From: Desulfarculaceae bacterium
Lineage (GTDB): Bacteria; Desulfobacterota; Desulfarculia; Desulfarculales; Desulfarculaceae
Assembly (NCBI GenBank): GCA_021737145.1
Contig: JAIPEN010000006.1
Span: 62,001 to 126,000, forward strand
Length of the DNA: 64,000 nucleotides
Reading direction: 5' to 3'
The notes beneath the pieces are model-generated. The model had not been told where the DNA came from, did no database searches, and saw nothing but the letters and a program-made list of their open reading frames with translations. The position numbers and the translations under genes were made by a program. Below, one piece after another: positions 1 through 7,871 of the stretch; the first letter of the stretch is position 1, and each line of letters starts with the position of its first letter.

Positions 1-1680
1 CCTGATTGGTTTGACATTCACCCCCAGGGCTGCCAACATTTCCAGCGGATAACCCACCTTGGAAGAATGATGAGCAACTGCGCCAAATACTTTGTAGAGT
101 TGACCCCGCCCAGCCTGGGCGACAACACCGGCACCATCGACCGGCTGGCCAAGGCCTTGGCCAAGAAGCTGGACGCCTGGCCCGCCGCGCCGGTAAAAAG
201 GCTGGACCGTTTCGCCTCGGTGATCCGGGAGAGCAACCACGCGGTGACCGCCACGGTCTGCCCAGGGCCCTCCGGGCCGGTGCTGGTGGAGGTGGAGGCG
301 GGCGATACGGCGTCCGGGGCAATGGACCCGGCCCTGGCAAAGCGCGTGGCCGAGGTGCCGCCCGCGCTGTGGGGAAACAGCGGCCTGGGCGTGGCCCTGG
401 ACGTGGGCTCCACCCACTTGCAGGCCACGCTGCACGATTTGGCCGACGGCTCCGAGTTGGCCAAGGGAACCCGGCTCAACCCCCAGGCCGAGCTGGGGGC
501 GGACGTGCTGACCCGCATCCACGCCGCGGCCCAGCCCGGCGGCCAGGAGCGGCTGCACGCCATGCTGGTGGAGGCGGCCCAGGGAGTCATCGAGGACATG
601 TGTTTCCGGGCCCGCCGCCAGCCCTACGAGGTGACGGGCCTGGTGGCCGCGGGCAACACCACCATGACCCACTTTTTCCTGGGCCTGGATGTGCAGTCCA
701 TCCCCCGCGAGCCCTACATCCCCCTGGTCAACCGGCCCAGCCCCTTCTTTGCCCGCGACGTGGGCCTGAGCCTGGACCCGGAGGCGGTGGCCTGGGCCCT
801 GCCCAACGTGGGCTCCTATTTCGGCGGCGACCTGGTGGCGGGCATCGTGGCCGCGGACCTGCACCAGCGGCCCGACGTGGCCCTGCTGGTGGACGTGGGC
901 ACCAACGCCGAGGTGGTGCTGGGCAACCGCGAATGGCTGGTGGCCTGCGCCGGGGCGGCCGGCCCGGCCCTGGAGAGCGGGGTGGCCAAGATGGGCATCC
1001 TGGCCCAGCCCGGGGCCATCGAGGGGGTTCGGATCGACCCCGGGAGCCTGGAGCCCGCCCTCAAGATAATCCCCGGCCCGGACGGCTCCACCCCCAAGGC
1101 CAAGGGCCTGTGCGGCTCGGGCCTGTTGCAGCTTTTGGCCCAACTCTACCTGACCCGCATCATGGACATGCGGGGCAAGTTCCGGGTGTACGAGCATCCC
1201 CGCATCTTCGAGAGCGACGAGGGCTGGGCCTATATCGTGGCCACCCCCGAGGAGAGCGCCAGCGGCGAGCCCATCTACGTGGACGAGGTGGAGATCGACA
1301 TTTTGCTGCGCTCCAAGGCGGCCATGTACACCATCCTGCGCACGGTGCTTTTGGAGGTGGGGCTGGACTTCGGCGATTTGAGCGCCTTTTTCGTGGCCGG
1401 CGCCTTTGGCAACGTCATCGACCCGGAGACGGCCATCACCCTGGGCATGCTGCCCGACCTGCCCCGGGAGCGCTTCGTGCCCCTGGGCAACTCCTCCCTG
1501 GCCGGCTGCACCAAGCTCTTGCTGGAGCCCGAGTCCCGGCCCTCGGTGGAGGCGGTGGTGGGGCGGCTCACCTATCTGGAGCTCAACGTGAACCAGGCCC
1601 TGATGAACCGCTTCTCGGCCGCCCGCTTCATACCCCACACCGATCCCGGCCGCTTCCCCAGCGTGCCGGTCTGGCACTAA
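1..1680 (+). CDS. Corrinoid-protein reductive activator, ASKHA/DUF4445 family (RACo/RamA-like), 5' partial
   Basis: ATP-dependent reactivase of corrinoid methyltransfer proteins by family. The frame is open to the left edge of the window (22 codons upstream of the first ATG at 67 have no stop), and the residues around that ATG already belong to the linker domain of the family (KYFVELTPPSLGDN), so the N-terminal [2Fe-2S] ferredoxin domain and true start probably lie outside the window. Visible from ATG 67: ASKHA phosphate-binding motif ALDVGSTHLQATLHD, then AAGNTTMTHFFLGLD, YFGGDLVAGI, LLVDVGTNAEVVLGN (second phosphate loop), CAGAAGPALESG and GLCGSGLLQL. The C-terminus aligns with full-length homologues. 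It is followed after 10 nt by a kinase-like gene, suggesting one operon. No corrinoid protein or methyltransferase is visible here, so the substrate is unknown. Family call is firm; start uncertain. Confidence 0.85.
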   Translation, partial: PDWFDIHPQGCQHFQRITHLGRMMSNCAKYFVELTPPSLGDNTGTIDRLAKALAKKLDAWPAAPVKRLDRFASVIRESNHAVTATVCPGPSGPVLVEVEAGDTASGAMDPALAKRVAEVPPALWGNSGLGVALDVGSTHLQATLHDLADGSELAKGTRLNPQAELGADVLTRIHAAAQPGGQERLHAMLVEAAQGVIEDMCFRARRQPYEVTGLVAAGNTTMTHFFLGLDVQSIPREPYIPLVNRPSPFFARDVGLSLDPEAVAWALPNVGSYFGGDLVAGIVAADLHQRPDVALLVDVGTNAEVVLGNREWLVACAGAAGPALESGVAKMGILAQPGAIEGVRIDPGSLEPALKIIPGPDGSTPKAKGLCGSGLLQLLAQLYLTRIMDMRGKFRVYEHPRIFESDEGWAYIVATPEESASGEPIYVDEVEIDILLRSKAAMYTILRTVLLEVGLDFGDLSAFFVAGAFGNVIDPETAITLGMLPDLPRERFVPLGNSSLAGCTKLLLEPESRPSVEAVVGRLTYLELNVNQALMNRFSAARFIPHTDPGRFPSVPVWH

Positions 1681-1690
1681 AGAGGCCGCC

Positions 1691-2668
1691 ATGCAAGACG
1701 CCCCGGAGCTAAGGCCGCGCGCCGAACAGCTCAGCGGGCGCAAGCTGAGCCGGGTGCGCCTGGTGCACGACACCAGTATGTTCATGGAGCTGGAGCCCGG
1801 CGACGTGCTGGAGCTGGAAGGCGTGCGCTTCGTGGTCACCGGCACCGAGTACGAGGGGCGCTTCGGCCTGTCCGACCAGCCCAAGCCCTGGGTCAAGCGG
1901 GCCGTGGCCTGGGAAGACGGCTCGGCCAAGATCATCAAGCTGGTGTTCCACGAGGAGTTCCACCGCATGGTGGGCGGCTTCAAGGTGCGCTGCTACCGCT
2001 CGCCGGAAAAAGAGGCGCGCATCCTGGCCCTGGTGCGGGGCGACGGCCGTTTCATGCAGGGCATAACCTTGCGCGACACGGCGGGCAACGCGGTGCGGGT
2101 GCTGGAGCGCATCCGCGGCGGGCGCATGGACCTGGTCCTGGAGGACGTGGCCCGCCAGGGCCATCAGGTCTATTTCCAGCGCCATCTGCGCGGCGTGCTG
2201 AGCAAGCTCACCGGCGTGTTCCAGGCCATTGGCTGGCTGCACGCCCATGGCGAGCGCCACGGCGACGTGCGGCGAGATCACGTGCTGGCCGACAGCGGCA
2301 GCGGCCAGTGGGCCTGGATCGACTTTGACTACAACTACGACCTTATGGCCAACCCCTTTGCCCTGGACCTTTATGGCCTGGGCAACATCCTGTGGTTCGC
2401 GGTGGCCGGCCACGAGGTGACCTACCACTGGCTCAAGCAGGACCATCCCGAGATTTTGGAACGTCTGCGCCCGGAAGACTATTCACCCGCCTTGAAAAAC
2501 CGGCTCATGAATTTGAAAAAGGTTTATCCCTATCTGCCGGACAGCCTCAACAACGTGCTGCTGCATTTTTCGGCCGGTTCTCCGGTATTCTATGAAAGGG
2601 TGGAGGAGTTGATGGCCGAGCTGGCCCCGGCTATCGGCGAGCTGCCCCAGGGGGAGGATGCCCCGTGA
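1691..2668 (+). CDS. Protein kinase-like fold protein with divergent catalytic loop
   Basis: 325 residues. An N-terminal part of about 130 residues (strand-rich, containing EWEDGSAK-like lysine region 'WEDGSAKIIKLVF') precedes a kinase C-lobe-like segment: the catalytic loop HGDVRRDHVLADSG near residue 198 resembles the HxDxxxxN loop, but His replaces the Asn, and IDFDYNYDLM resembles DFG as DFD. The segment that follows, ALDLYGLGNILWFAVAG, fits the usual helix F region with its conserved Asp-x-x-x-x-Gly pattern. It may phosphorylate a protein or small molecule, or be a pseudokinase. It sits 10 nt after the corrinoid reactivase gene and overlaps the following uspA-like gene by 4 nt (GTGA), so the three are likely cotranscribed. 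Role with those partners is unknown. Confidence 0.6.
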   Translation: MQDAPELRPRAEQLSGRKLSRVRLVHDTSMFMELEPGDVLELEGVRFVVTGTEYEGRFGLSDQPKPWVKRAVAWEDGSAKIIKLVFHEEFHRMVGGFKVRCYRSPEKEARILALVRGDGRFMQGITLRDTAGNAVRVLERIRGGRMDLVLEDVARQGHQVYFQRHLRGVLSKLTGVFQAIGWLHAHGERHGDVRRDHVLADSGSGQWAWIDFDYNYDLMANPFALDLYGLGNILWFAVAGHEVTYHWLKQDHPEILERLRPEDYSPALKNRLMNLKKVYPYLPDSLNNVLLHFSAGSPVFYERVEELMAELAPAIGELPQGEDAP

Positions 2669-3120
2669 TTATCTGGAACCGTATCTTGGCCACCGTGGAC
2701 GAGCACGAGCGCTCCCTGGACGCGGTGCACTACCTGGCCAGCGTGCTGGGCGGCTCGGACACCTGCCAGGTGGCCCTGCTGAGCGTGCACCAGCCGCCCC
2801 AGGCCGACACCATCCCCGACCAGGAACAGAGGGCCCAGGCCGGGGCCATGGAGGAGGGCCTGCTCATGGGCCGCCTGGAGCAGGCCCGGCGCATACTGCT
2901 GGAGGCCGCCATCCCCGCCGCCAACCTGAGCACCCATCTGATACCGGCCCAGGGGCGTCCGGTGGCCGAGGTCATCCTGGAGCACCAGGCCGGCAACGGC
3001 TACGGCACCATCGTGCTGGGCCGGCGCGGGGTGTCCAAGACCGAGGAATTCCTGTTCGGCTCGGTGAGCAGCATGGTTATGCACAAGGCCCGGGACTGCG
3101 CCGTCTGGATAATCAGCTAG
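2665..3120 (+). CDS. Universal stress protein, UspA family
   Basis: 151 residues, GTG start overlapping the upstream stop by 4 nt (GTGA), indicating translational coupling. N-terminal strand NRILATVDEHERSLDAVHYL and the C-terminal nucleotide-binding signature (GRRGVSKTEEFLFGSVS, a G-x2-G-x9-G-S/T pattern) are those of the ATP-binding UspA subgroup. Single domain of usual length. By family it is a small cytoplasmic ATP-binding dimer; the specific role is not inferable beyond co-expression with the kinase-like and corrinoid reactivase genes. Confidence 0.88.
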   Translation: MIIWNRILATVDEHERSLDAVHYLASVLGGSDTCQVALLSVHQPPQADTIPDQEQRAQAGAMEEGLLMGRLEQARRILLEAAIPAANLSTHLIPAQGRPVAEVILEHQAGNGYGTIVLGRRGVSKTEEFLFGSVSSMVMHKARDCAVWIIS

Positions 3121-3230
3121 CGGGCGCGGCATGGGCCCGGGGCTTGGCCGGCGCCTGGCCCGCCACCGCCCGAGCGCGTCCGGCCTGGCGTCAATTCATC
3201 AAAAAAGTTTGAGAGCCACGGCGGGGGCGC

Positions 3231-4544
3231 TTACTGGCTGAACCCGAGTTGGCCCAGGCGCTTGACGGCGGCCTGGCCGTAGTTGCTCTTGGGCGCGTCG
3301 TGGGCCACCTCGCGGTAGGCCCGGATGGCTTGGGAACGCTGGCCCACCCGGTCGTAGGCATAGCCCAGGTAGAAGTTGTTGATCACGTGGTCCGGCATGA
3401 GCCGGTGGGCCCGCTGGTGGGCGCTCAGGGAGGCGCGGTAGTTGCGGTTGCCCCGCTCCACCATGCCCAGGATGAAGGAGGGATAGAAGTTGTAGCCGCT
3501 GAGCTTGGCCCCCTGACGGGCGCTGGACAGGGCGGCGCGGCCCTGCTTCATCTGGGCCTGGGCCAGGGCCAGGCGGGAGTGGAAGATGCCCTCTCGGGGA
3601 TAGATGGAGATGGCCCGGCGGTATTGGGACACGGCCTGGGGCCACTGCTTCTTTTGGGCCAGGGCATTGCCCCGGTCCGCGGCGGCGTAGGCCGGGGCCC
3701 GCTTTTTCTGCCTGGCCAGCAAGCGGTTGAAGCGGGCGGTCTTGAAGGGGCGGTTGCTGTAGGGCGAGAGGAGGGCCCGCTGCCGGGCCGCCTCGATGCG
3801 CTCCCGGGGCAGGGGGTGGCTGGAGAGCAGGCTCTCGATCTCGCCGGGCTCGTGCTTTTGCAGGCTCTTGAAAAGCTGGAAGGTCTTCACCGCGCCCATG
3901 GGGTTGTAGCCGGCGGCGGTCATGTATTTAAAGCCCAGCTCGTCGGACTGGCGCTCCTGGTCGCGGGAGTAGGAGAGCATCATCAGGCTGCCGGCCACCC
4001 CGGCGGCGGCCAGGGCGGCGGGGGCGTATTCGTTGTCCCCCAGGGCCAGGGCCAGGCCCAGCAAGGCCCCGCTCAAGAGAATCTGGCGGGTGTAGCCGGC
4101 CACGGCGTGACGGGCGGTTACATGGCCGATCTCATGGCCCACCACGCTGGCCAGCTCGTCCTCGGAGCTCATCTTGGTGATCAGGCCCCGGGTGACGGAT
4201 ATCTTTCCGCCGGGCAGGGCAAAGGCGTTGACCTGGCTGGAGTTGACCACCGCGAACTCCCAGGGCACCTTGGGCCGGTGGGACAGGGTGGCCAGGCGGT
4301 TGCCCAGACCGGTGACGTAGGACTGGAGATGGGGGTCGTTGGGGGGCAGGCCGTGGTTGAGCTGGATCACCTGGGGGTAGTACTCGTTGCCCATGGCGAT
4401 TTCCTGCCGCTCGCTCATCAGCACCAGCTCTTCCTCGCCGGTGACCGGGTTCTTGGCGCAGGCGGCCACGAACAGAGCCAAGGCCGCCGCACAAGCGGCC
4501 CACAGGACGATTCGACTGGTCAAAAGGCGGCGCAGCGGACTCAT
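3231..4544 (-). CDS. M48 family metalloprotease lipoprotein with C-terminal TPR (BepA/YfgC-like)
   Basis: 437 residues. A basic N-terminus and hydrophobic core end in a lipobox (VAAC, Cys29), followed by KNPVTGEEELVLMSE, a signature seen near the N-terminus of mature BepA-type proteins. The zinc motif HEIGH is at residues 137-141, with a downstream Glu in RQSDELGFKY as the likely third ligand. The C-terminal 170 residues are helical with TPR-like hydrophobic spacing (YRRAISIYPREG, HQRAHRLMPDHV, YREVAHDAPKSN). By family this is a periplasmic outer-membrane-anchored protease/chaperone acting on misassembled outer-membrane proteins. The start is supported by GGAGGG 8 nt upstream. Monocistronic. 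Confidence 0.9.
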   Translation of the reverse strand: MSPLRRLLTSRIVLWAACAAALALFVAACAKNPVTGEEELVLMSERQEIAMGNEYYPQVIQLNHGLPPNDPHLQSYVTGLGNRLATLSHRPKVPWEFAVVNSSQVNAFALPGGKISVTRGLITKMSSEDELASVVGHEIGHVTARHAVAGYTRQILLSGALLGLALALGDNEYAPAALAAAGVAGSLMMLSYSRDQERQSDELGFKYMTAAGYNPMGAVKTFQLFKSLQKHEPGEIESLLSSHPLPRERIEAARQRALLSPYSNRPFKTARFNRLLARQKKRAPAYAAADRGNALAQKKQWPQAVSQYRRAISIYPREGIFHSRLALAQAQMKQGRAALSSARQGAKLSGYNFYPSFILGMVERGNRNYRASLSAHQRAHRLMPDHVINNFYLGYAYDRVGQRSQAIRAYREVAHDAPKSNYGQAAVKRLGQLGFSQ

Positions 4545-4603
4545 GGACCATTCCCTCCGGTGATGATCAACAGATGCGACCAGTTTAACATAGGCGCAAA
4601 CGC

Positions 4604-4900
4604 CTATAGCTTGCTGGTGACGCTGGTGAGCTTCTGCTCGATGCTGCCCTTTTTGTCGCGGCGGTCGTCGATGTTGATCAAGGTCATCACCCGCTGGGCC
4701 CCGGCCTCAAAGGGCAGCTCGTGCACCTTGCGGATCACCGCCAGGATATCGTCCAAGGGACCTTCGAGCACCGTGCCCATGGGGGTGAGGCTGTTGGCCA
4801 CCCCGGACTCCTCCAGAACCCGGTGCACCGCGGCCACGTAGGAGCTGAGGCTGGTGGAGCCGGTGCCCAGGGGAACGATGGTGAATTGCACCACGGCCAT
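4604..4900 (-). CDS. MTH1187 family thiamine-binding protein (DUF77)
   Basis: 98 residues from MAVVQFTIVPLG to SVTSKL. A longer open frame reaches 5011, but AAGGAGG lies 7 nt before the ATG at 4900 and the family normally begins at this point. Conserved features: VVQFTIVPLGTGSTSLS, VLEESGVANSLTPMGTVLEG and RVMTLINIDDRRDK. These are small tetrameric ferredoxin-fold proteins that bind thiamine or related compounds in some members. No TPP riboswitch was recognised nearby, and the neighbouring gene is divergent. Confidence 0.88.
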   Translation of the reverse strand: MAVVQFTIVPLGTGSTSLSSYVAAVHRVLEESGVANSLTPMGTVLEGPLDDILAVIRKVHELPFEAGAQRVMTLINIDDRRDKKGSIEQKLTSVTSKL

Positions 4901-4988
4901 GTCGAATCCTCCTTGCGCCCGGATTTGAGGTTGTTGTAACCCCCCGGGCAAGCGGGTATAGTCTGATCTTAAGGCAGCAAGGGCACAT

Positions 4989-5933
4989 GTGAAAGCACCT
5001 TGGTGCCGCATCTTTCTGGAGCAAAACGCCGTGGAGCGAGATTACTACGCCGGGCTGGCCGATGACCAGCTATTCGAGATGCTATTCATGGCCGAGGACC
5101 GCCTGCCCCGCGAGGCGGCCGAGGAGGCGGCCTTTCGCGACGGCCTGGCCCCCTACATCGGCCAGGTGGTCATGGACAAGCAGTCCTGGCTGGCCGAGCT
5201 GCCCGACTGGTGGGCCGTGGTGCACGGCACCTACATCCTGGGCTTGCGCGGCGGCGAGGAGTCGGTGCTGCCCCTGATGGCGGTGCTGCGCTGGTCCGAT
5301 GCATTCGACTGCGACTGGGTCACCGAGTTGCTGCCCTCCATCTTCGGCAGCCTGGGCTCGCCGGCCATCCCCTGGCTGACCGCGGCCACCCGCGACGCCG
5401 CGGCCGGCTGGTCGGCCCGGGACCTGGCCCTGCGCTCCCTGGCCTCCATCGGGCTGAAGCACCCCAGCCAGGCGGAGCACGTTTTCCGGGTGATCGGCGA
5501 ACGCTTCATGGACGAAGGCGAGGAGCGCCTGCTGCGGCAGCTGGCCGGTCAGGTGCTCCTGGACTTCAGGCACCAGAACTACCGCATGGCCCTGATCAAG
5601 TTCGCCCGCGAGGAGTACGCCTTCCGCGAGATGGACTATCTCTACCCCGCCGGGCTGGACCCGGAGGAGGTGGAGCTGGCCTTCCGCCAGGACTCCCCCG
5701 AGCTGTGGCACTACCAGGAAGACTGGATGCGCTTCTACGATCCCGGCGAGATCCAGCGGCGCCTCAAGCGCTGGACCCGGGAGCGCCTGGGCACCAGCGG
5801 CCGCTCGCGCAACCAGAAGCCGCCCAGCGGCGGCGGCGCGCGGGTGTTGCCCCTGTTCGAGCAGGGCAAGCCGGCCGAGCCGGACAAGCCGGGCGAGCCT
5901 GGCGAGAGGGGACCCTTCGGGCCCAAGGAATAG
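4989..5933 (+). CDS. Hypothetical protein, HEAT-like helical repeats
   Basis: Up to 314 residues; not recognised by name. The body is a run of amphipathic helix pairs (for example GGEESVLPLMAVLRW, LPSIFGSLGSPAIPWLTA, ARDLALRSLASIGLKHP) resembling HEAT/armadillo repeats used in protein interaction, with no catalytic motif. The last 60 residues are a Pro/Gly/Glu-rich low-complexity tail. The GTG at 4989 is the longest start; a GTG at 5031 (VERDYYAGLADDQ) has GGAG 9 nt upstream and may be the real one. Transcribed divergently from the thiamine-binding gene; a 302-nt gap follows. Confidence 0.7.
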   Translation: MKAPWCRIFLEQNAVERDYYAGLADDQLFEMLFMAEDRLPREAAEEAAFRDGLAPYIGQVVMDKQSWLAELPDWWAVVHGTYILGLRGGEESVLPLMAVLRWSDAFDCDWVTELLPSIFGSLGSPAIPWLTAATRDAAAGWSARDLALRSLASIGLKHPSQAEHVFRVIGERFMDEGEERLLRQLAGQVLLDFRHQNYRMALIKFAREEYAFREMDYLYPAGLDPEEVELAFRQDSPELWHYQEDWMRFYDPGEIQRRLKRWTRERLGTSGRSRNQKPPSGGGARVLPLFEQGKPAEPDKPGEPGERGPFGPKE

Positions 5934-6235
5934 GGCGGCGGCCCCGCCGGGCGCCCGGAGATGTGGGCGGCGCGGGGCCTGAGCGCGCCAGCCACGGCCG
6001 CGCGGCATTCCCGCAAATCATCCGCTGAAACTACTAGCTGATTGTACAACTGGCCGGTTGGCGCGAGACAATTGCGCCCGGATCCCCACGGGGCCGGCCC
6101 CGATGGCGGGCCGGAGGCGCGAATGCCCGTTGCAGGCCTTGCCGGAGGGGGTGGAACTGTAAGGTTGGGCTATAGTACCATGCCGTATTTGCTGGAGGGG
6201 CGGCCTGTAAACGCAATCGGTGGCCAGGATTCTCA
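5934..6235. other. Intergenic region, 302 nt
   Basis: No supported gene. Several short open frames cross it on both strands, but none has a ribosome binding site, family-like motifs or a credible composition. The right end must carry the promoter of the membrane-protein gene at 6236; the segment around 6160-6200 is AT-richer than the rest, but I could not fix -35/-10 boxes with confidence. Confidence 0.4.
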
Positions 6236-7636
6236 ATGACCGAAAAATCCATATCAGCCCTGGTGTTCGCCCTGTTGGCCTTTATCGCCTTCCCCTTGGC
6301 GATTATCGCCCACTTCCACTTATACGCGGACGGCGCCTGGTTCCTGTCGGGCATCTTTCAGGAAAACACCCTTTGGCCGGGGCTTAATCATTTTCCCCCG
6401 TCCACGCGGGGCATGGCCCTTTGGCTGCTGCAATTCCCGACCCAGCTTGCCATTGAAAACGGGGTGCTCAATGTAAGACACCTTTCTTATATATTTGGCG
6501 CTTCGCTGTATTACATGCCCCTGATATGCTACGCGGCCACGGCCTATATTTTGTATCGAAAAGGCAGGAGCACCCACGCCACGCTTTTGGTGTTGATGTA
6601 TACCATCTTGGTGTACTTCTCGTCGTATTTCATCATTTCCGAGTCGCATCTTGCCACCGGCTTGTTCCTGCTCATCTTCTCGATCATGGCCACGTGTGAT
6701 TTGCGCAGAGCCGCGACCCTCGTCGCCCTGTTGTGTCTCGGCGGAATCGCCGTGCTGACTTATCAGTTCTGGACCGTGTTTTTCCCGGTTTGCCTGGGGT
6801 TTTTCCTGCTCAAGATTCGCAAGCTGGAAGTGTCCTATAAAATCAGAATAATCCACCTGATGATCATCGTTTTATATGCCGCCGGATTTGTGGCGAACGC
6901 GGTGGCGATCTTTTTATTCCACTCGCCCAACAACCGCAATGCCATGATATTGGGACATCTGGAAGCCTACTGGCCCATACCCATTGTGGTGTGCCTGCTT
7001 TTCGGATTGCTGATTTTTTATGTGTATTTCAACTCCACCGCCACGCGCTATTTAAACCGGATATTTGTAAAATTCAACGGGTTTTCATCCTGGCGACAGC
7101 CCGGAGCGATCTTTACCTTGGCCTTGTGGGTCGGGTTTGCCGTTTTTGTTTTTCTCTACTCCTCTTTCCACGGCATCACCTTTTCCAGCCCCGGCAAGGC
7201 CTATGCCTTGCGCAGCCTGAATCTCATATTGCCCCTGTTTTTCGCGCTATCCTTCGTGTCTCCAGAGGCCGGCCGGGCACACCCCCTGTCGGCGCGGGCA
7301 ATTGCGCTTTGTTGCCTTTTCCCGATGATGGTCCTGACCATGCAAGCCAGCCTCTCCCACACCAAGGGGTGGCTGGACTACAAGAGAAACGTGTACGCGG
7401 CGGCCCGGCAAAACACCGGTTTCGTGTCCATCAAGGACGCGAAAAGCATCCTCAACAGCCAATACCGCTGGGTATGGACCACCCCCTCGGTCAGCATCGC
7501 GGTGCAGGCCATTGCCGGCAAAGACATTAAGTCCATCTTGTTCAACCCAGATGCCACATGGGAGCCGTACGGCCCATCCGACCGCGAGGGGGCCGCGGCC
7601 TGTGCCAAAAGCATGGGCAAGAAACTGCTCTTTTGA
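6236..7636 (+). CDS. Polytopic integral membrane protein of unknown function
   Basis: 466 residues with about ten to eleven hydrophobic segments spread over residues 8-375 and a soluble C-terminal tail of about 90 residues. The first loop (LYADGAWFLSGIF) and the overall plan (N-terminal TM, long first loop, many TMs, soluble tail) resemble GT-C glycosyltransferase/oligosaccharide-ligase-type membrane enzymes, but no diagnostic Asp/Glu motif is clear, so I do not assign a function. Base composition is noticeably AT-richer than the flanking genes, consistent with acquisition by transfer or with membrane-protein codon bias. Isolated: no operon partner; a strong hairpin lies immediately after the stop. 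Confidence 0.65.
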   Translation: MTEKSISALVFALLAFIAFPLAIIAHFHLYADGAWFLSGIFQENTLWPGLNHFPPSTRGMALWLLQFPTQLAIENGVLNVRHLSYIFGASLYYMPLICYAATAYILYRKGRSTHATLLVLMYTILVYFSSYFIISESHLATGLFLLIFSIMATCDLRRAATLVALLCLGGIAVLTYQFWTVFFPVCLGFFLLKIRKLEVSYKIRIIHLMIIVLYAAGFVANAVAIFLFHSPNNRNAMILGHLEAYWPIPIVVCLLFGLLIFYVYFNSTATRYLNRIFVKFNGFSSWRQPGAIFTLALWVGFAVFVFLYSSFHGITFSSPGKAYALRSLNLILPLFFALSFVSPEAGRAHPLSARAIALCCLFPMMVLTMQASLSHTKGWLDYKRNVYAAARQNTGFVSIKDAKSILNSQYRWVWTTPSVSIAVQAIAGKDIKSILFNPDATWEPYGPSDREGAAACAKSMGKKLLF

Positions 7637-7637
7637 C

Positions 7638-7712
7638 GGCAAGCGGGCCCAATGCCACGGGCGAGGCTCGCTGATCGCGCTTGATGACCCGTGGAGGGCC
7701 CAGGGGTTTGCC
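7638..7712 (+). other. Long imperfect inverted repeat, possible structured RNA or terminator
   Basis: Nested complementary arms start directly after the stop codon of the membrane-protein gene: GGCAA (7638-7642) with TTGCC (7708-7712), GGGCCC (7645-7650) with GGGCCC (7696-7701), CCACGGG (7655-7661) with CCCGTGG (7688-7694). The terminal loop of 26 nt has a small CGAG/CTCG helix of its own. There is no following T-run, so it is not a typical intrinsic terminator. It has no T-loop sequence, so it is not a tRNA, and lacks the SRP RNA core sequence. Confidence 0.4.
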
Positions 7713-7871
7713 AGCAGCGCGTCAGCCACTGCTTGCCCGCCCCGGCGGCCCGCTTTTCCCGAGATGGCTCCGATTGACAGGTCCTGGGGTGCGGTGTTAG
7801 TCTTAAACTGCGCCCGTTCACAAATCACCAGCGATAACGGGCAATTATCCACCTCAGCCCTGGAGGGGCTC

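Noticed and set aside
369..1712. Long plus-strand frame of 447 codons inside the first gene
   Set aside because: Arg/Gly/Pro-rich product is a shadow of the GC-rich reactivase gene in another frame.
7638..7712. tRNA-like structure after the membrane gene
   Set aside because: Stem lengths do not fit a cloverleaf, and no GTTCRA T-loop or CCA end is present.
7512..7871. Extended 5' part of the dnaX reading frame
   Set aside because: The 120 codons before GTG 7872 have no similarity to DnaX and overlap the membrane-protein gene; GGAGG is placed for 7872.
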